Below are positions 23,210 through 32,325 of a stretch of 64,000 nt of DNA, piece by piece (positions within the stretch are counted from its first letter, which is position 1; each line of letters opens with the position of its first letter). The notes beneath the pieces are model-generated. The model saw only the letters and a program-made list of their open reading frames with translations. It did not search any database and was not told the origin of the DNA. The position numbers were made by a program, and so were the translations under genes. This stretch comes from Pullulanibacillus pueri (GTDB taxonomy: Bacteria; Bacillota; Bacilli; Bacillales; Sporolactobacillaceae), in the NCBI RefSeq assembly GCF_014639255.1, contig NZ_BMFV01000015.1, positions 1 to 64,000 of the forward strand. Reading direction: 5' to 3'.

Positions 23210-24073
23210 ATGATGGGAAGCAAAAAAATAGGTTTCATAGGTCTTGGTGCGATGGGATTTCCAATGGCAAAAAATCTGCAAAAAGCAGGTTTTGAATTAC
23301 ATGTCATGGCTCATAGAAATCGCGTCCCTGTTGAAGAACTGGTCAAAGATGGAGCTCATGAACAGACTTCATTAGCTGAGATCGTTAAGCATAGTGAGAT
23401 CTTAATAAGCATCTTACCTGCAGATAAAGAAATGGAAGAAGTGCTCCTTTCAGATGAGGTCATAAACCATTTAACAGAGAAACATATTTTAATAGAAGCC
23501 ACTTCGGGATCTCCCGATATGATGAAAAGAGTTAATAGCATCTATGAAAATAAAGGGGTTAAAGTCTTGGATGCTCCAGTTAGTGGCGGGACAACAGGGG
23601 CTGAAAATGGCACTTTAACAGTAATGTCTGGTGGAACGGATGACGTTTTACAATTAGTCCGACCGGTATTGGATGCAATGGCACAAAACATTTATTTAGT
23701 GGGACCCATTGGTGCAGGGAAAGCAGTGAAGGCGATTAATCAAATGCTTGCAGGCATCCATATGGTGGCTTCAGCAGAAGCTGTTTCTTTAGCCTCTAAA
23801 CTTGATGTTGATTTCAATATGTTGAAGGAAGTCATCAGTAATAGTTCGGGTGCCTCATGGATGCTTTTGAACAAGCTAGACACGCTTATCAGTAAAAATT
23901 TCGATCCTGGGTTTAAGCTTGCTTTAATGCGAAAGGATATCCAAATTGCTGTTGGTGAAGGCACAGATCGTGCGCTCCCACTAGGGGCAGCTGCTTTACA
24001 ATTGTTTAGAATGGCAGAAAAAGATTTTGCAGAAAAGGATTTTGCTGCAATTAGTCAGCTCATTTTAACTTAA
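23210..24073 (+). CDS. GarR-like beta-hydroxyacid dehydrogenase
   Basis: A 287-residue NAD(P)-dependent reductase of the 3-hydroxyisobutyrate / tartronate-semialdehyde reductase family. The Rossmann motif is GFIGLGAMGFPMAKNL (about 6-21). DAPVSGGTTGAENGTLTVMSGG (about 118-139) is the substrate loop, and catalytic Lys lies in GAGKAVKAINQML (about 168-180). ATG 23210 or 23213 follows GGAAGGGG. Members interconvert 2-formyl or semialdehyde acids and their 3-hydroxy acids, so tartronate semialdehyde to glycerate is a reasonable guess here. Third gene of the island. Confidence 0.87.
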   Translation: MMGSKKIGFIGLGAMGFPMAKNLQKAGFELHVMAHRNRVPVEELVKDGAHEQTSLAEIVKHSEILISILPADKEMEEVLLSDEVINHLTEKHILIEATSGSPDMMKRVNSIYENKGVKVLDAPVSGGTTGAENGTLTVMSGGTDDVLQLVRPVLDAMAQNIYLVGPIGAGKAVKAINQMLAGIHMVASAEAVSLASKLDVDFNMLKEVISNSSGASWMLLNKLDTLISKNFDPGFKLALMRKDIQIAVGEGTDRALPLGAAALQLFRMAEKDFAEKDFAAISQLILT

Positions 24074-24089
24074 GAAGGGGGAGGGAGCT

Positions 24090-24767
24090 ATGTCGAATTT
24101 AGGATTTAGAGTGTTACCACTTAAAACACGTCCAGATAAAGCTTTAATAGAAAGGCTGAGTGGTGTTGCAACTCCTCTTATTAGTGATAATATGAACCGC
24201 TTGCATGGGACTTCATCAACCCTGCGCCCTATTCATAAAAAAGCCAAACTATTAGGAACTGCATTTACGGTTAAAACAAGAGCGGGTGATAATCTGTTAG
24301 TCCATAAAGCGATTGATTTGGCAGAACCCGGTGACGTCATTGTTGTGGATGCGGGCGGGGATACAACACAGGCGATTATTGGAGAAATTATGATGCGTCT
24401 TTCTAAGAAAAAGGGAATCAAGGGCTTCGTGATTGATGGCACAATTCGAGATTCTGCCGCTTTTAAAGAAGCGGATTATCCCTGTTTTGCTAAAGGCGTC
24501 ACTCACAGGGGACCGTATAAAGAAGGTCCAGGAGAGATTAATGTTCCTGTTACCGTGGGCAATATGATTGTTCATCCTGGAGATATTATCGTTGGTGATG
24601 AAGATGGATTGCTCTCTATACCCTTGGACTATGCAGAGGAAATTATTGATAGAGCGATCACACAACTTAAGAATGAAAAAGAAATTTTTAAAACCATAGA
24701 AGCGGGGACAATCAACCGCGACTGGATCGATGAGACTTTAACGAAAAAGGGATGCACGCTTTTATGA
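24090..24767 (+). CDS. RraA/HMG aldolase-family protein (paralog B)
   Basis: A 225-residue RraA-family protein, closer to standard 4-hydroxy-4-methyl-2-oxoglutarate aldolase / oxaloacetate decarboxylases than paralog A. GDVIVVDAGGDTTQAIIGEIM (about 81-101) and GFVIDGTIRDSAAF (about 110-125, with the G-x-R-D motif) are the active-site loops; HPGDIIVGDEDGLLSIP closes the fold. ATG after AGGGGG. Its stop overlaps the next start (ATGA), so it is coupled to the Ldh2-family gene. Confidence 0.83.
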   Translation: MSNLGFRVLPLKTRPDKALIERLSGVATPLISDNMNRLHGTSSTLRPIHKKAKLLGTAFTVKTRAGDNLLVHKAIDLAEPGDVIVVDAGGDTTQAIIGEIMMRLSKKKGIKGFVIDGTIRDSAAFKEADYPCFAKGVTHRGPYKEGPGEINVPVTVGNMIVHPGDIIVGDEDGLLSIPLDYAEEIIDRAITQLKNEKEIFKTIEAGTINRDWIDETLTKKGCTLL

Positions 24768-25840
24768 GTCATAAATTCAACTGGGAAAAACTCCAGACCT
24801 TCACAGAGGAACTTTTTAAAAAAGCAGGGGTAAATGCAGAGGATGCCCATGTAATTGCGGAGTCACTTATTGAAGCGAATCTCCGCGGTGTAGACTCACA
24901 CGGCGTTGTCCGATCCGATATTTATTTGCGACGATTAGAAGCAGGAATGATCAAAACTAAAGGTGAGATGATCGTCGAATCCGATGGACCTGTGACTTTA
25001 TTAGATGGCCAGAATCATATAGGTGCCGTCGTTGGGAGTAAAGCATTAGAACTTATTATAGATTCTACCAAAAAGCATGGGACAGCTGTTGTAGGAGTAA
25101 AAGGCTCCAATCATTTTGGAACGTGTGGATATTACCTTTTAAAAGCAGTTAAAGAAAATATTATTCTAATGGTCTTATCCAATGCCTCACAGACGATGCC
25201 CCCTACGGGAGGAATCCGTCCATTTATAGGCACAAACCCATTTTCTGTCGGTATTCCTGCTGGAAAATATCAACCTTTTATATTAGACATGGCCACAAGT
25301 GTTGTTGCTAGAGGAAAAATTATTAATGCTGCCCAAAAGGGTGAGCGTATTCCCGACACTTGGGCTATCGATAAAGATGGAAATCCGACCACGGATGCCG
25401 AGGCTGCTTTAGAGGGTTCAGTGCTTCCGTTAGGAGGGCCAAAAGGCTATGCCATCTCAATGTTTATAGACATTTTGAGTGGTGTTTTGACAGGAGCTGG
25501 ATTCGGAAAATACGTCAATAATATGTATGAAAATTGGAAGGAACCACAAAATGTTGGTCATTTCTTTATTGGTATTGATATTTCAAAATTCATGCCAGTA
25601 AGTCAGTTTAAAGAACGTATTGACCGATATTTTGATGAAATAAAATCTGAACCTACTGCACCGGATGTGAATGAAATTCTTATACCAGGTGAACTAGAGC
25701 AGCGAGCCACTCAAGAACGTAAAAAAAATGGGATCGAATTACCTTTAAAAGTGGAAGAAGAATTGAGAGCATGGGGCGATAAATTTGGCGTGGATCTCTC
25801 CGCTGCCTTAATAGAAACACCACAGACTGAGAAAAATTAA
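24764..25840 (+). CDS. Ldh2-family malate/lactate/keto-acid dehydrogenase
   Basis: A 358-residue NAD(P)-dependent oxidoreductase of the Ldh_2 (YlbC, malate / ureidoglycolate / 2,3-diketogulonate reductase) family, whose fold is unrelated to classic LDH. The catalytic His is in RGVDSHGVVRSDIYLRRLEAG (about 42-62). GSNHFGTCGYY, GTNPFSVGIPAG and LPLGGPKGYAISMFIDILSG are cofactor and substrate loops. I chose ATG 24764, overlapping the previous stop; ATG 24752 directly abuts the only purine-rich site. Members reduce or oxidise 2-keto/2-hydroxy acids. Confidence 0.88.
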   Translation: MSHKFNWEKLQTFTEELFKKAGVNAEDAHVIAESLIEANLRGVDSHGVVRSDIYLRRLEAGMIKTKGEMIVESDGPVTLLDGQNHIGAVVGSKALELIIDSTKKHGTAVVGVKGSNHFGTCGYYLLKAVKENIILMVLSNASQTMPPTGGIRPFIGTNPFSVGIPAGKYQPFILDMATSVVARGKIINAAQKGERIPDTWAIDKDGNPTTDAEAALEGSVLPLGGPKGYAISMFIDILSGVLTGAGFGKYVNNMYENWKEPQNVGHFFIGIDISKFMPVSQFKERIDRYFDEIKSEPTAPDVNEILIPGELEQRATQERKKNGIELPLKVEEELRAWGDKFGVDLSAALIETPQTEKN

Positions 25841-25858
25841 TTTAATAGGAGTGTGAGT

Positions 25859-27019
25859 ATGCTTTTAAATCGTTTATACAGGTATGAGATGCCTACGGCT
25901 ATTGAATTCGGAGTCGGTTCTATAAAAGAATTACATCACCATGTCAAAGGATTAAATGGAACAAAAGTCTTACTTGTAACAGATCCTGGTGTGGAAAAAG
26001 CGGGTGTGACCCAACGCTTAATAGATGTCCTTAAAGGGGGAGAAATTCCCTACGCCATATACAATGATATCGAGCCTGATGGTGATATTGATGGCATTAT
26101 GGTAGCAACAGAGTACGCCAAAAGTGAGAACTGTGACATTGTGGTCGGTCTAGGAGGAGGTAGCTCCTTAGATACAGCCAAAGCTATTGGATTAATGTTA
26201 GGAAACAGTGGCCATATTCGTGACTATGTCGGAATAAATGAAGTGCCAAAAAAAGGTGCTCCAGTCATCGCAGTTCCAACAACAGCAGGAACAGGGAGTG
26301 AAATCACAATCTTCTCGGTCCTTTCAGATAAAAAGGCAAATATAAAACTGAGTGTCGGAAGTGTGTATAATTGTCCAGATTTAGCGATTTGCGACCCAGA
26401 ATTAACACTTACTCTTCCACCTCATATTACAGCAGCAACAGGTATGGACGCTTTAACACATGCGCTTGAATCTTATGTTAATAAAGCCACCCAACCTATA
26501 TCAGAAGCGCTTTCTATTCAATCTATGAAACTAGTGGCGCGTAGTTTGAGAACGGCTGTCGGTCAGGGGAATCATCTTGAAGCGCGTGCTGATATGCAGA
26601 TGGCGAGTTCAATCGCTGCTATGGCTTTTAATGCGACGCGCCTTGGGTTATCTCATGCATTGGCGATGCCATTGGGTGGGAAATTTCATATTCCCCATGG
26701 GGTTGTCAACGCAATTTTACTTCCAGAAGTGATGGCCTTTAATCTTATGGCGAATATTCCTAAATTTATCGAGATTGCTAAGATATTTGATATGCCAATC
26801 GAAGGGCTTTCTCCAAGAGAGGCTGCAGAGCAATCAGTGAAAGCCATTCGTCAACTAAAAGAAGATGTCGGCATTCATGCAACATTATCCGATTATGGAG
26901 TGACAGAAGAAGCCCTAGATAGTGTTGTTGAAGAAGCTATCGAATCAGGAAATGTCCCTGTCAATCCTCGGATAACGACAACAGAAGATTTGAAGCAGAT
27001 TTGTAGAAATGCAATGTAA
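25859..27019 (+). CDS. Iron-containing alcohol dehydrogenase
   Basis: A 386-residue group III, Fe-dependent alcohol dehydrogenase (FucO / maleylacetate reductase superfamily). NAD-binding GGGSSLDTAKAIGLM lies near residues 98-112, TTAGTGSEIT near 140. Metal-binding residues fall in GMDALTHALESYV and in the His-rich GLSHALAMPLGGKFHIPHGVVNAILLP (about 262-288). I chose ATG 25859, 8 bases after AGGAG; GTG 25853 is too close. Beside an aldehyde dehydrogenase, it could interconvert a hydroxy-aldehyde and diol or oxidise a sugar alcohol or hydroxyacid. Confidence 0.9.
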   Translation: MLLNRLYRYEMPTAIEFGVGSIKELHHHVKGLNGTKVLLVTDPGVEKAGVTQRLIDVLKGGEIPYAIYNDIEPDGDIDGIMVATEYAKSENCDIVVGLGGGSSLDTAKAIGLMLGNSGHIRDYVGINEVPKKGAPVIAVPTTAGTGSEITIFSVLSDKKANIKLSVGSVYNCPDLAICDPELTLTLPPHITAATGMDALTHALESYVNKATQPISEALSIQSMKLVARSLRTAVGQGNHLEARADMQMASSIAAMAFNATRLGLSHALAMPLGGKFHIPHGVVNAILLPEVMAFNLMANIPKFIEIAKIFDMPIEGLSPREAAEQSVKAIRQLKEDVGIHATLSDYGVTEEALDSVVEEAIESGNVPVNPRITTTEDLKQICRNAM

Positions 27020-27049
27020 TAGCTTTATTTCATAAGGAGGATCCACACA

Positions 27050-28537
27050 ATGAGCAATGAGATGAGACGATGGATTGAGTCTAATGCTGGTGAAACCTAT
27101 AAAAATTTTATAAATGGCGAGTGGATGCCGAGTGTAAGTGGTCAGACCAAACCTTTGTATGAAGCGGCTATCCAGGATCATCAATTGGGGAATTTTCCAG
27201 ACTCAGTTGAAGAGGATGTGGATCTTGCCGTAAAGGCGGCGCATAAAGCCTTTAACTCTTGGAAAAACGTCTCTTCTTCTCGTCGAGCGGAAATATTATA
27301 TCGTCTAGCGGATGTGTTGGAAGAACACCAAGAAGAATTAGCTTATATTTTATCTGCAGAACAAGGAAAGGTGCTTGCAGAATCTTATGGAGAAGTAAAA
27401 CGGGCTGCGAGTGAAGCTCGCTTTGCAGCAGGAGAAGCTTCCCGTGTGGAAGGTCAAATCCTGCCAAGTGAGAATCCTGAGATCGTCAGTCAAGTAAGAC
27501 CCTATCCTATAGGCGTGATTGCAGAAATTGCTCCATGGAATTTTCCTTTGGTCACTCCTGTTCGGAAAATTGCCCCAGCCTTAGCCTTTGGCTGTACCGT
27601 TGTTTTGAAACCCGCTTCTTCGACACCGTGGACGTCTGTAAAGTTAATGGAATTAATGGCTAAAGCCGGTGTTCCTAACGGAGTAGTTAACTTAGTCATT
27701 GGTTCAGGGCGTAGAGTGGGCGATCCCTTAGTCAAACATCCACTCGTAAAGGGGGTAAGCTTTACAGGATCAACCGATTTAGGGGTAAGCATTAACCAGA
27801 TTGCAGCCGCACGTCTTGTTAAAACCCAATTGGAATTAGGTGGGAAGAATGCTGCCGTCGTTTTAGACTATGACAATTTGGAAGCAGCGGCCGAGCAAAT
27901 TGTGAGTGCTGCTTTTGGATGTACAGGTCAGCGATGCACGGCAATTAGCCGAGTGATTGTTTTAAAAGATAAAGCAGAAGCCCTTATACAACAGTTATTG
28001 AAAAAAATCTCTTCTATCCGTATTGGCCCTGCTTGGGACGAAGCGGCAACAATGGGCCCACTCATTGATAAAAAACAATATGAATCGGTTATGAACTATA
28101 TTGAACTAGGAAAACAAGAGGGTGCAGCTCTTATAACAGGTGGGGAAAGACTTCTCGTCAATAATCATGAGGACGGCTATTATATTGCTCCGACCTTATT
28201 CACAAAAGTCACTCCGGAGATGACAATCGCAAAAGAGGAAATATTTGGCCCAGTTTTAGTCGTGCTTGAGGCTAAGGACATAGACGAAGCGGTAGACATT
28301 GCTAATGCGACAGAGTATGGACTTGCAGCATCTGTTTTTACAAACACCCTTGAAACAGCACAAAAACTATCAGATAGCCTTGAAAATGGGATGGTTCATG
28401 TCAATCATGGCACATCCAGCCAAGCACATATCCCCTTCGGTGGTGTGAAAAAATCTGGCTATGGGGCTTTTTCAATCGGTCACTCCAACCAAGAATTTTT
28501 TACCACATTAAAGGCTGTGTATGTAAAGGGAAGGTAA
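27050..28537 (+). CDS. NAD(P)-dependent aldehyde dehydrogenase
   Basis: A 495-residue aldehyde dehydrogenase. The cofactor region has APWNFPL (about 163-169) and GSTDLG; the catalytic Glu is in LELGGKNA (about 263) and the nucleophile Cys in FGCTGQRCTA (about 295). EIFGPVL is the conserved C-terminal motif. Overall character is close to succinate-semialdehyde / alpha-ketoglutaric-semialdehyde / glycolaldehyde dehydrogenases. AAGGAGGAT precedes ATG 27050. In this cluster it probably oxidises a short semialdehyde made by one of the aldolase or alcohol dehydrogenase steps. Confidence 0.92.
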   Translation: MSNEMRRWIESNAGETYKNFINGEWMPSVSGQTKPLYEAAIQDHQLGNFPDSVEEDVDLAVKAAHKAFNSWKNVSSSRRAEILYRLADVLEEHQEELAYILSAEQGKVLAESYGEVKRAASEARFAAGEASRVEGQILPSENPEIVSQVRPYPIGVIAEIAPWNFPLVTPVRKIAPALAFGCTVVLKPASSTPWTSVKLMELMAKAGVPNGVVNLVIGSGRRVGDPLVKHPLVKGVSFTGSTDLGVSINQIAAARLVKTQLELGGKNAAVVLDYDNLEAAAEQIVSAAFGCTGQRCTAISRVIVLKDKAEALIQQLLKKISSIRIGPAWDEAATMGPLIDKKQYESVMNYIELGKQEGAALITGGERLLVNNHEDGYYIAPTLFTKVTPEMTIAKEEIFGPVLVVLEAKDIDEAVDIANATEYGLAASVFTNTLETAQKLSDSLENGMVHVNHGTSSQAHIPFGGVKKSGYGAFSIGHSNQEFFTTLKAVYVKGR

Positions 28538-28559
28538 AATCCTTACGGAGGCATTGTTG

Positions 28560-29030
28560 ATGAAAATAGCATTAGGTAGCGATCATTGTGGTTATGAACT
28601 GAAGGTAAGCTTACTTCCTTATTTTGAAAGAATGGGATACGAGGTCTCGGATTTTGGATGTCATTCAACAGAGCCTGTTGATTTTCCGGATATAGCCCAG
28701 CAAGTATGTGATGGAGTTCGAAAAGGCAGTCATAAAAGAGGAATTATGTTTTGTGGGACAGGGGTTGGAGCCGCAATAGCAGCCAATAAGATTCCAGGAA
28801 TCCGTGCTGCTGTGTGCCACGATGTTCATTCTGCTCATCAATGTGTGGAACATGATGATGTGAACATCATGTGCATTGGGGCAAAAATCGTGGGTCCGTG
28901 GTTAGTCGAAGATTTAATCCAAGCTTTTATTTCTGCGACTTTTAGTAGTGAAAAGCCTTTTAGAAGACGAGTAAAAAAGCTTCACGAAATGGAAATCCAA
29001 TATGCAATGGAATTAATGAATAAGGGTTAA
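28560..29030 (+). CDS. RpiB/LacAB-family sugar-phosphate isomerase
   Basis: A 156-residue aldose-ketose isomerase of the RpiB family. LGSDHCGYELK (about 5-15) and GIMFCGTGVGAAIAANK (about 64-80, with catalytic Cys in FCGTG) are diagnostic; HDVHSAHQCVEHDDVNIMCIGAKIVG follows. Members act on ribose-5-P, galactose-6-P, allose-6-P or erythrulose-4-P. ATG 28560 is 8 bases after GGAGG. No sugar kinase is in the island, so a phosphorylated substrate would have to come from a kinase elsewhere, or the enzyme may act on an unphosphorylated compound. Confidence 0.9.
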   Translation: MKIALGSDHCGYELKVSLLPYFERMGYEVSDFGCHSTEPVDFPDIAQQVCDGVRKGSHKRGIMFCGTGVGAAIAANKIPGIRAAVCHDVHSAHQCVEHDDVNIMCIGAKIVGPWLVEDLIQAFISATFSSEKPFRRRVKKLHEMEIQYAMELMNKG

Positions 29031-29147
29031 GGTTTTGATAATCTATCTCTATCAAAGATTCTTACTTTTTGGGTTCCTGGTTCACCAACCAATTTATACC
29101 TATGCCTACAATGACAACTATATTTAGTAAAGGTGGAACTCATAACG

Positions 29148-30446
29148 ATGAAAAAGATGATTATAGGCTTGTTTTCTATAATTTTAGTCATTAGTTTAGC
29201 AGGATGCGGATCAAGTAATAATGGATCCTCAGCAGATGGTAAAGTCTCAATCACGATTTCTTGGTGGGGAGACACGGCAAGAAATAAGAAATATAACGAG
29301 ATTGCAGATGAATTTGAAAAAGAAAATCCGAATATTGAGGTCAAAAGACAATTTGGGAGCTGGAATGACTATTGGGATAAACTCGCGACCCAAACCGCTG
29401 GTGGTAATGCCCCTGACGTTATCAGCATGCACCCCAATTATGCAGCAGATTACGCACGGCGTAATACACTTTTAGATCTTGATCAATATATAAAATCTGG
29501 TGACATTGATGTGAGTAACTTCCCAAAATCAGTTGTGAATAGTGGGAAAATTAGTGGTAAAAATTATATGATTGCCCAAGGAGTTACAACCTCTGGACAG
29601 GTCGTTAACAAAAGTCTTTTTGAAAAAATCGGTGTGGATGCTCCTGGAGATCAATGGAATTGGGATCATTTTGTTGATAAGGCTATCGAAGTTCAGAAAG
29701 CCATTAAAGCCAAGGGCTTAAAAGGAACATGGGCAGTTGATGATCAAAGTATTCAATACCAGCCTGTCTTCGAATACTACCTTCGTTCGAATGGCAAACA
29801 ACTGTATACCGAAGATGGAAAGCTAGGATTCACACAAAAGGATGTTGAAAATTGGTTCAACATGTGGGAGACACTTCGAAAGGCTGGCGCGATACCTGAT
29901 GCAGCAACTGTTAATGAATATGCAAACGTCTCACTGGAACAAAGTTTATTTGCTAAAGGTAAACTCGCTATGCATGATATTCCCGGTAATCAACTTTATC
30001 TATATGCAGATCAAATGAAGGACAGTCAATTAGAAATGGTACGTCATCCTCAAGGCCCATCTGGTGATGGTGAATTTGTTGAAGGGGCCTACCTCAGTAT
30101 CACAAAGAGTTCGAAGCATCCGAAAGAAGCGGCGAAGTTCATCAATTTCTTTGTCAACTCAGAGAAAGCGCTTAAGATCTTTAAGATTGAACAAGGGGCA
30201 CCGGGGTCAACAAAAATGAATGACTATGTGAAACCACAGCTTGAAAAAGGGCAACAACAATCGTTAGATTTCATCCAAAAAACACTTAAATATGCAGGTG
30301 AAGCCCCTTATCCACCAAAAGGGAATACAGAGTTGACAACAGAATTCACAAATGCGGCTAATAGTATTGCTTTTGGGAAGTCATCCGTTAAGGCAGCTTC
30401 AGCGGCATTCATGAAAAAAGCTGAGAGTATCGTTAACAATCAATAA
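29148..30446 (+). CDS. Sugar-type ABC binding lipoprotein 1
   Basis: A 432-residue family 1 extracellular solute-binding protein (UgpB/MalE type). The signal ends in lipobox SLAGC (Cys about 20). The mature part has ISWWGDTARNKKYNEIADEF, GGNAPDVISMH, DYARRNTLLDLDQY and EAAKFINFFVNSEKA, all shared with the proteins at 33905, 35337 and 38532. ATG 29148 chosen; a GTG at 29133 would add five residues. It lies directly ahead of the only permease pair, so it is probably the cognate receptor. A hairpin at 30481-30515 separates them. Confidence 0.9.
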   Translation: MKKMIIGLFSIILVISLAGCGSSNNGSSADGKVSITISWWGDTARNKKYNEIADEFEKENPNIEVKRQFGSWNDYWDKLATQTAGGNAPDVISMHPNYAADYARRNTLLDLDQYIKSGDIDVSNFPKSVVNSGKISGKNYMIAQGVTTSGQVVNKSLFEKIGVDAPGDQWNWDHFVDKAIEVQKAIKAKGLKGTWAVDDQSIQYQPVFEYYLRSNGKQLYTEDGKLGFTQKDVENWFNMWETLRKAGAIPDAATVNEYANVSLEQSLFAKGKLAMHDIPGNQLYLYADQMKDSQLEMVRHPQGPSGDGEFVEGAYLSITKSSKHPKEAAKFINFFVNSEKALKIFKIEQGAPGSTKMNDYVKPQLEKGQQQSLDFIQKTLKYAGEAPYPPKGNTELTTEFTNAANSIAFGKSSVKAASAAFMKKAESIVNNQ

Positions 30447-30480
30447 TGACTTTTAAAGAAGTTCTATAATTACAAATCGA

Positions 30481-30515
30481 TAAATTAGGGAAAGGATAGT
30501 CCTTTTCCTAGTTTA
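30481..30515 (+). terminator. Attenuator-like hairpin after binding protein 1
   Basis: A 16-bp stem TAAATTAGGGAAAGGA / TCCTTTTCCTAGTTTA (three non-Watson-Crick positions) with a 3-base loop and no T-run. It probably protects or partly terminates the message so that binding protein exceeds permease. Confidence 0.55.
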
Positions 30516-30536
30516 TCAAGAATGGTGGTGCTACTC

Positions 30537-31418
30537 ATGAAAAGTGCCTGGAAGAGAAATTGGGTCGGTTTTTTCTTTTTGGGACCTTGGTTAATAGGAT
30601 TAATAGGATTTACAACAATTCCAATGCTCACGTCACTCTACTTTTCTTTTACGAAGTATGATATGTTCACTCCGCCAAACTGGGCAGGATTGGCAAATTA
30701 CATTGAAATATTTCATGATCCGAAATTTTACAGTAGTGTGAAGGTCACAGCCATCTATGTCTTACTTAGCGTGCCTTTACAACTTATCTTTGCATTACTT
30801 GTCGCGGTTCTATTAAATCGTGGGATAAGAGCAGTGAGACTTTACAGAGCCGCCTATTATGTGCCTTCATTATTCGGCGGGAGTGTTGCAGTAGCCTTAT
30901 TGTGGCGCCAAGTTTTTGACAGTGAAGGGTTACTTAATTCTGTGTTGGGTGTTTTCGGAATCAGTGGTCACAACTGGATTTCTACTCCAAGTACGTCCAT
31001 CTATACGTTGATCATACTCGCAATCTGGCAGTTTGGCGCACCGATGGTCATTTTTTTAGCCGGATTAAAACAAATACCGGTAGATCTATATGAAGCCGCA
31101 CGAATTGACGGCGCCAATAAATTCCAGCAGTTTTTCAAGATTACATTACCGATGTTAACACCGATCATATTTTTCAATTTAATTATGGAAATCATTCATG
31201 CGTTCCAAGCGTTTACGCCAGCTTACATTGTTAGTGGCGGAACGGGGGGGCCTCTTGATTCAACATTATTCTATACGCTATACCTGTACCAAAAAGGCTT
31301 CACAGAATTCCATATGGGATATGCTTCTGCCTTAGCCTGGTTATTGCTTGTTACCATTGCAATAGTCACTGGACTTGTCTTTGCATCATCTAAAAAATGG
31401 GTCTTTTATCAAGAATAG
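30537..31418 (+). CDS. Sugar-type ABC permease (MalF/UgpA-like)
   Basis: A 293-residue inner permease subunit with six predicted membrane helices (first at about 10-30). The ATPase-contacting EAA loop is EAARIDGANKFQQFFKITLP (about 195-214). ATG 30537 has GGTGGTG 8 bases upstream. It pairs with the following MalG-like subunit. No ATPase gene is nearby, as is common for Bacillus sugar systems energised by a shared MsmX-type ATPase. Confidence 0.9.
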   Translation: MKSAWKRNWVGFFFLGPWLIGLIGFTTIPMLTSLYFSFTKYDMFTPPNWAGLANYIEIFHDPKFYSSVKVTAIYVLLSVPLQLIFALLVAVLLNRGIRAVRLYRAAYYVPSLFGGSVAVALLWRQVFDSEGLLNSVLGVFGISGHNWISTPSTSIYTLIILAIWQFGAPMVIFLAGLKQIPVDLYEAARIDGANKFQQFFKITLPMLTPIIFFNLIMEIIHAFQAFTPAYIVSGGTGGPLDSTLFYTLYLYQKGFTEFHMGYASALAWLLLVTIAIVTGLVFASSKKWVFYQE

Positions 31419-31430
31419 AGGTGAGTTTCA

Positions 31431-32270
31431 ATGACAACATTTAAACCGAGACGACTTTTGTTACATGTCATCATTATTTGTATTGGATTGATCATGTTGT
31501 ATCCATTATTATGGATGATCATGAGTTCCTTTAAAGAATCGACTGAGATTTTTCAAAGTAATTCTTTTTGGCCAAAGAAATTCACACTAAGTAACTATAT
31601 TGAAGGATGGACGGGATTATCAGGTTTTACCTTTGGACGATTCTTTTTAAATTCATTTTTTCTTGTGGCCATGTGTATTATTGGAAATTTACTCTCGTGT
31701 TCAATGGCGGCTTATGCCTTTGCTAAACTCAGTTTCGCCTTTAAGAGTGTCTTTTTTGCATTAATGTTAGGCACGCTAATGCTACCCTTTCATGTCACCG
31801 TTGTTCCTCAATATATCGTATTCAAACATTTAGGCTGGATCAATACGTATTTACCTCTTATTGTTCCCAAATTTTTAGGTGTAGAAGGATTCTTTATTTT
31901 CCTTATGGTCCAGTTTATGAGAACAATCCCTAAAGATTTGTCTGAAGCTGCTGAAATTGACGGGTGTGGTCCGATTAGAATGTACTGGAAGCTGATCCTT
32001 CCGCTTGCCTTACCTGCTTTGATCACGACAATGATTTTTACCTTTATTTGGACATGGAATGACTTCTTTAGTCAGTTACTCTACCTGAGTGATGTGAAAA
32101 TGTATACTGTTGCTTTAGGGTTAAGGATGTTTTTAGATGCAATGGGGCAAAGCTCTTGGGGCGCCTTGTTTGCCATGTCAACACTGTCTCTGATTCCATT
32201 GTTTGTTATTTTTATCTTCTTCCAAAGATATTTAATAGAGGGGATTACTGCTGGCTCTATAAAAGGTTAA
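31431..32270 (+). CDS. Sugar-type ABC permease (MalG/UgpE-like)
   Basis: A 279-residue second permease subunit with six predicted helices, the first at about 10-32 (HVIIICIGLIMLYPLLWMIM). The EAA loop is EAAEIDGCGPIRMYWKLILP (about 172-191). ATG follows GAGGTGAG. It lies 12 bases after the MalF-like gene, in one operon with binding protein 1 and the 2-hydroxyacid dehydrogenase. Confidence 0.9.
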   Translation: MTTFKPRRLLLHVIIICIGLIMLYPLLWMIMSSFKESTEIFQSNSFWPKKFTLSNYIEGWTGLSGFTFGRFFLNSFFLVAMCIIGNLLSCSMAAYAFAKLSFAFKSVFFALMLGTLMLPFHVTVVPQYIVFKHLGWINTYLPLIVPKFLGVEGFFIFLMVQFMRTIPKDLSEAAEIDGCGPIRMYWKLILPLALPALITTMIFTFIWTWNDFFSQLLYLSDVKMYTVALGLRMFLDAMGQSSWGALFAMSTLSLIPLFVIFIFFQRYLIEGITAGSIKG

Positions 32271-32325
32271 TACGAATGCTAGCACCTTCTTTTGTGTGAA
32301 GGAGACAATCTAAGGAGGCTCATCT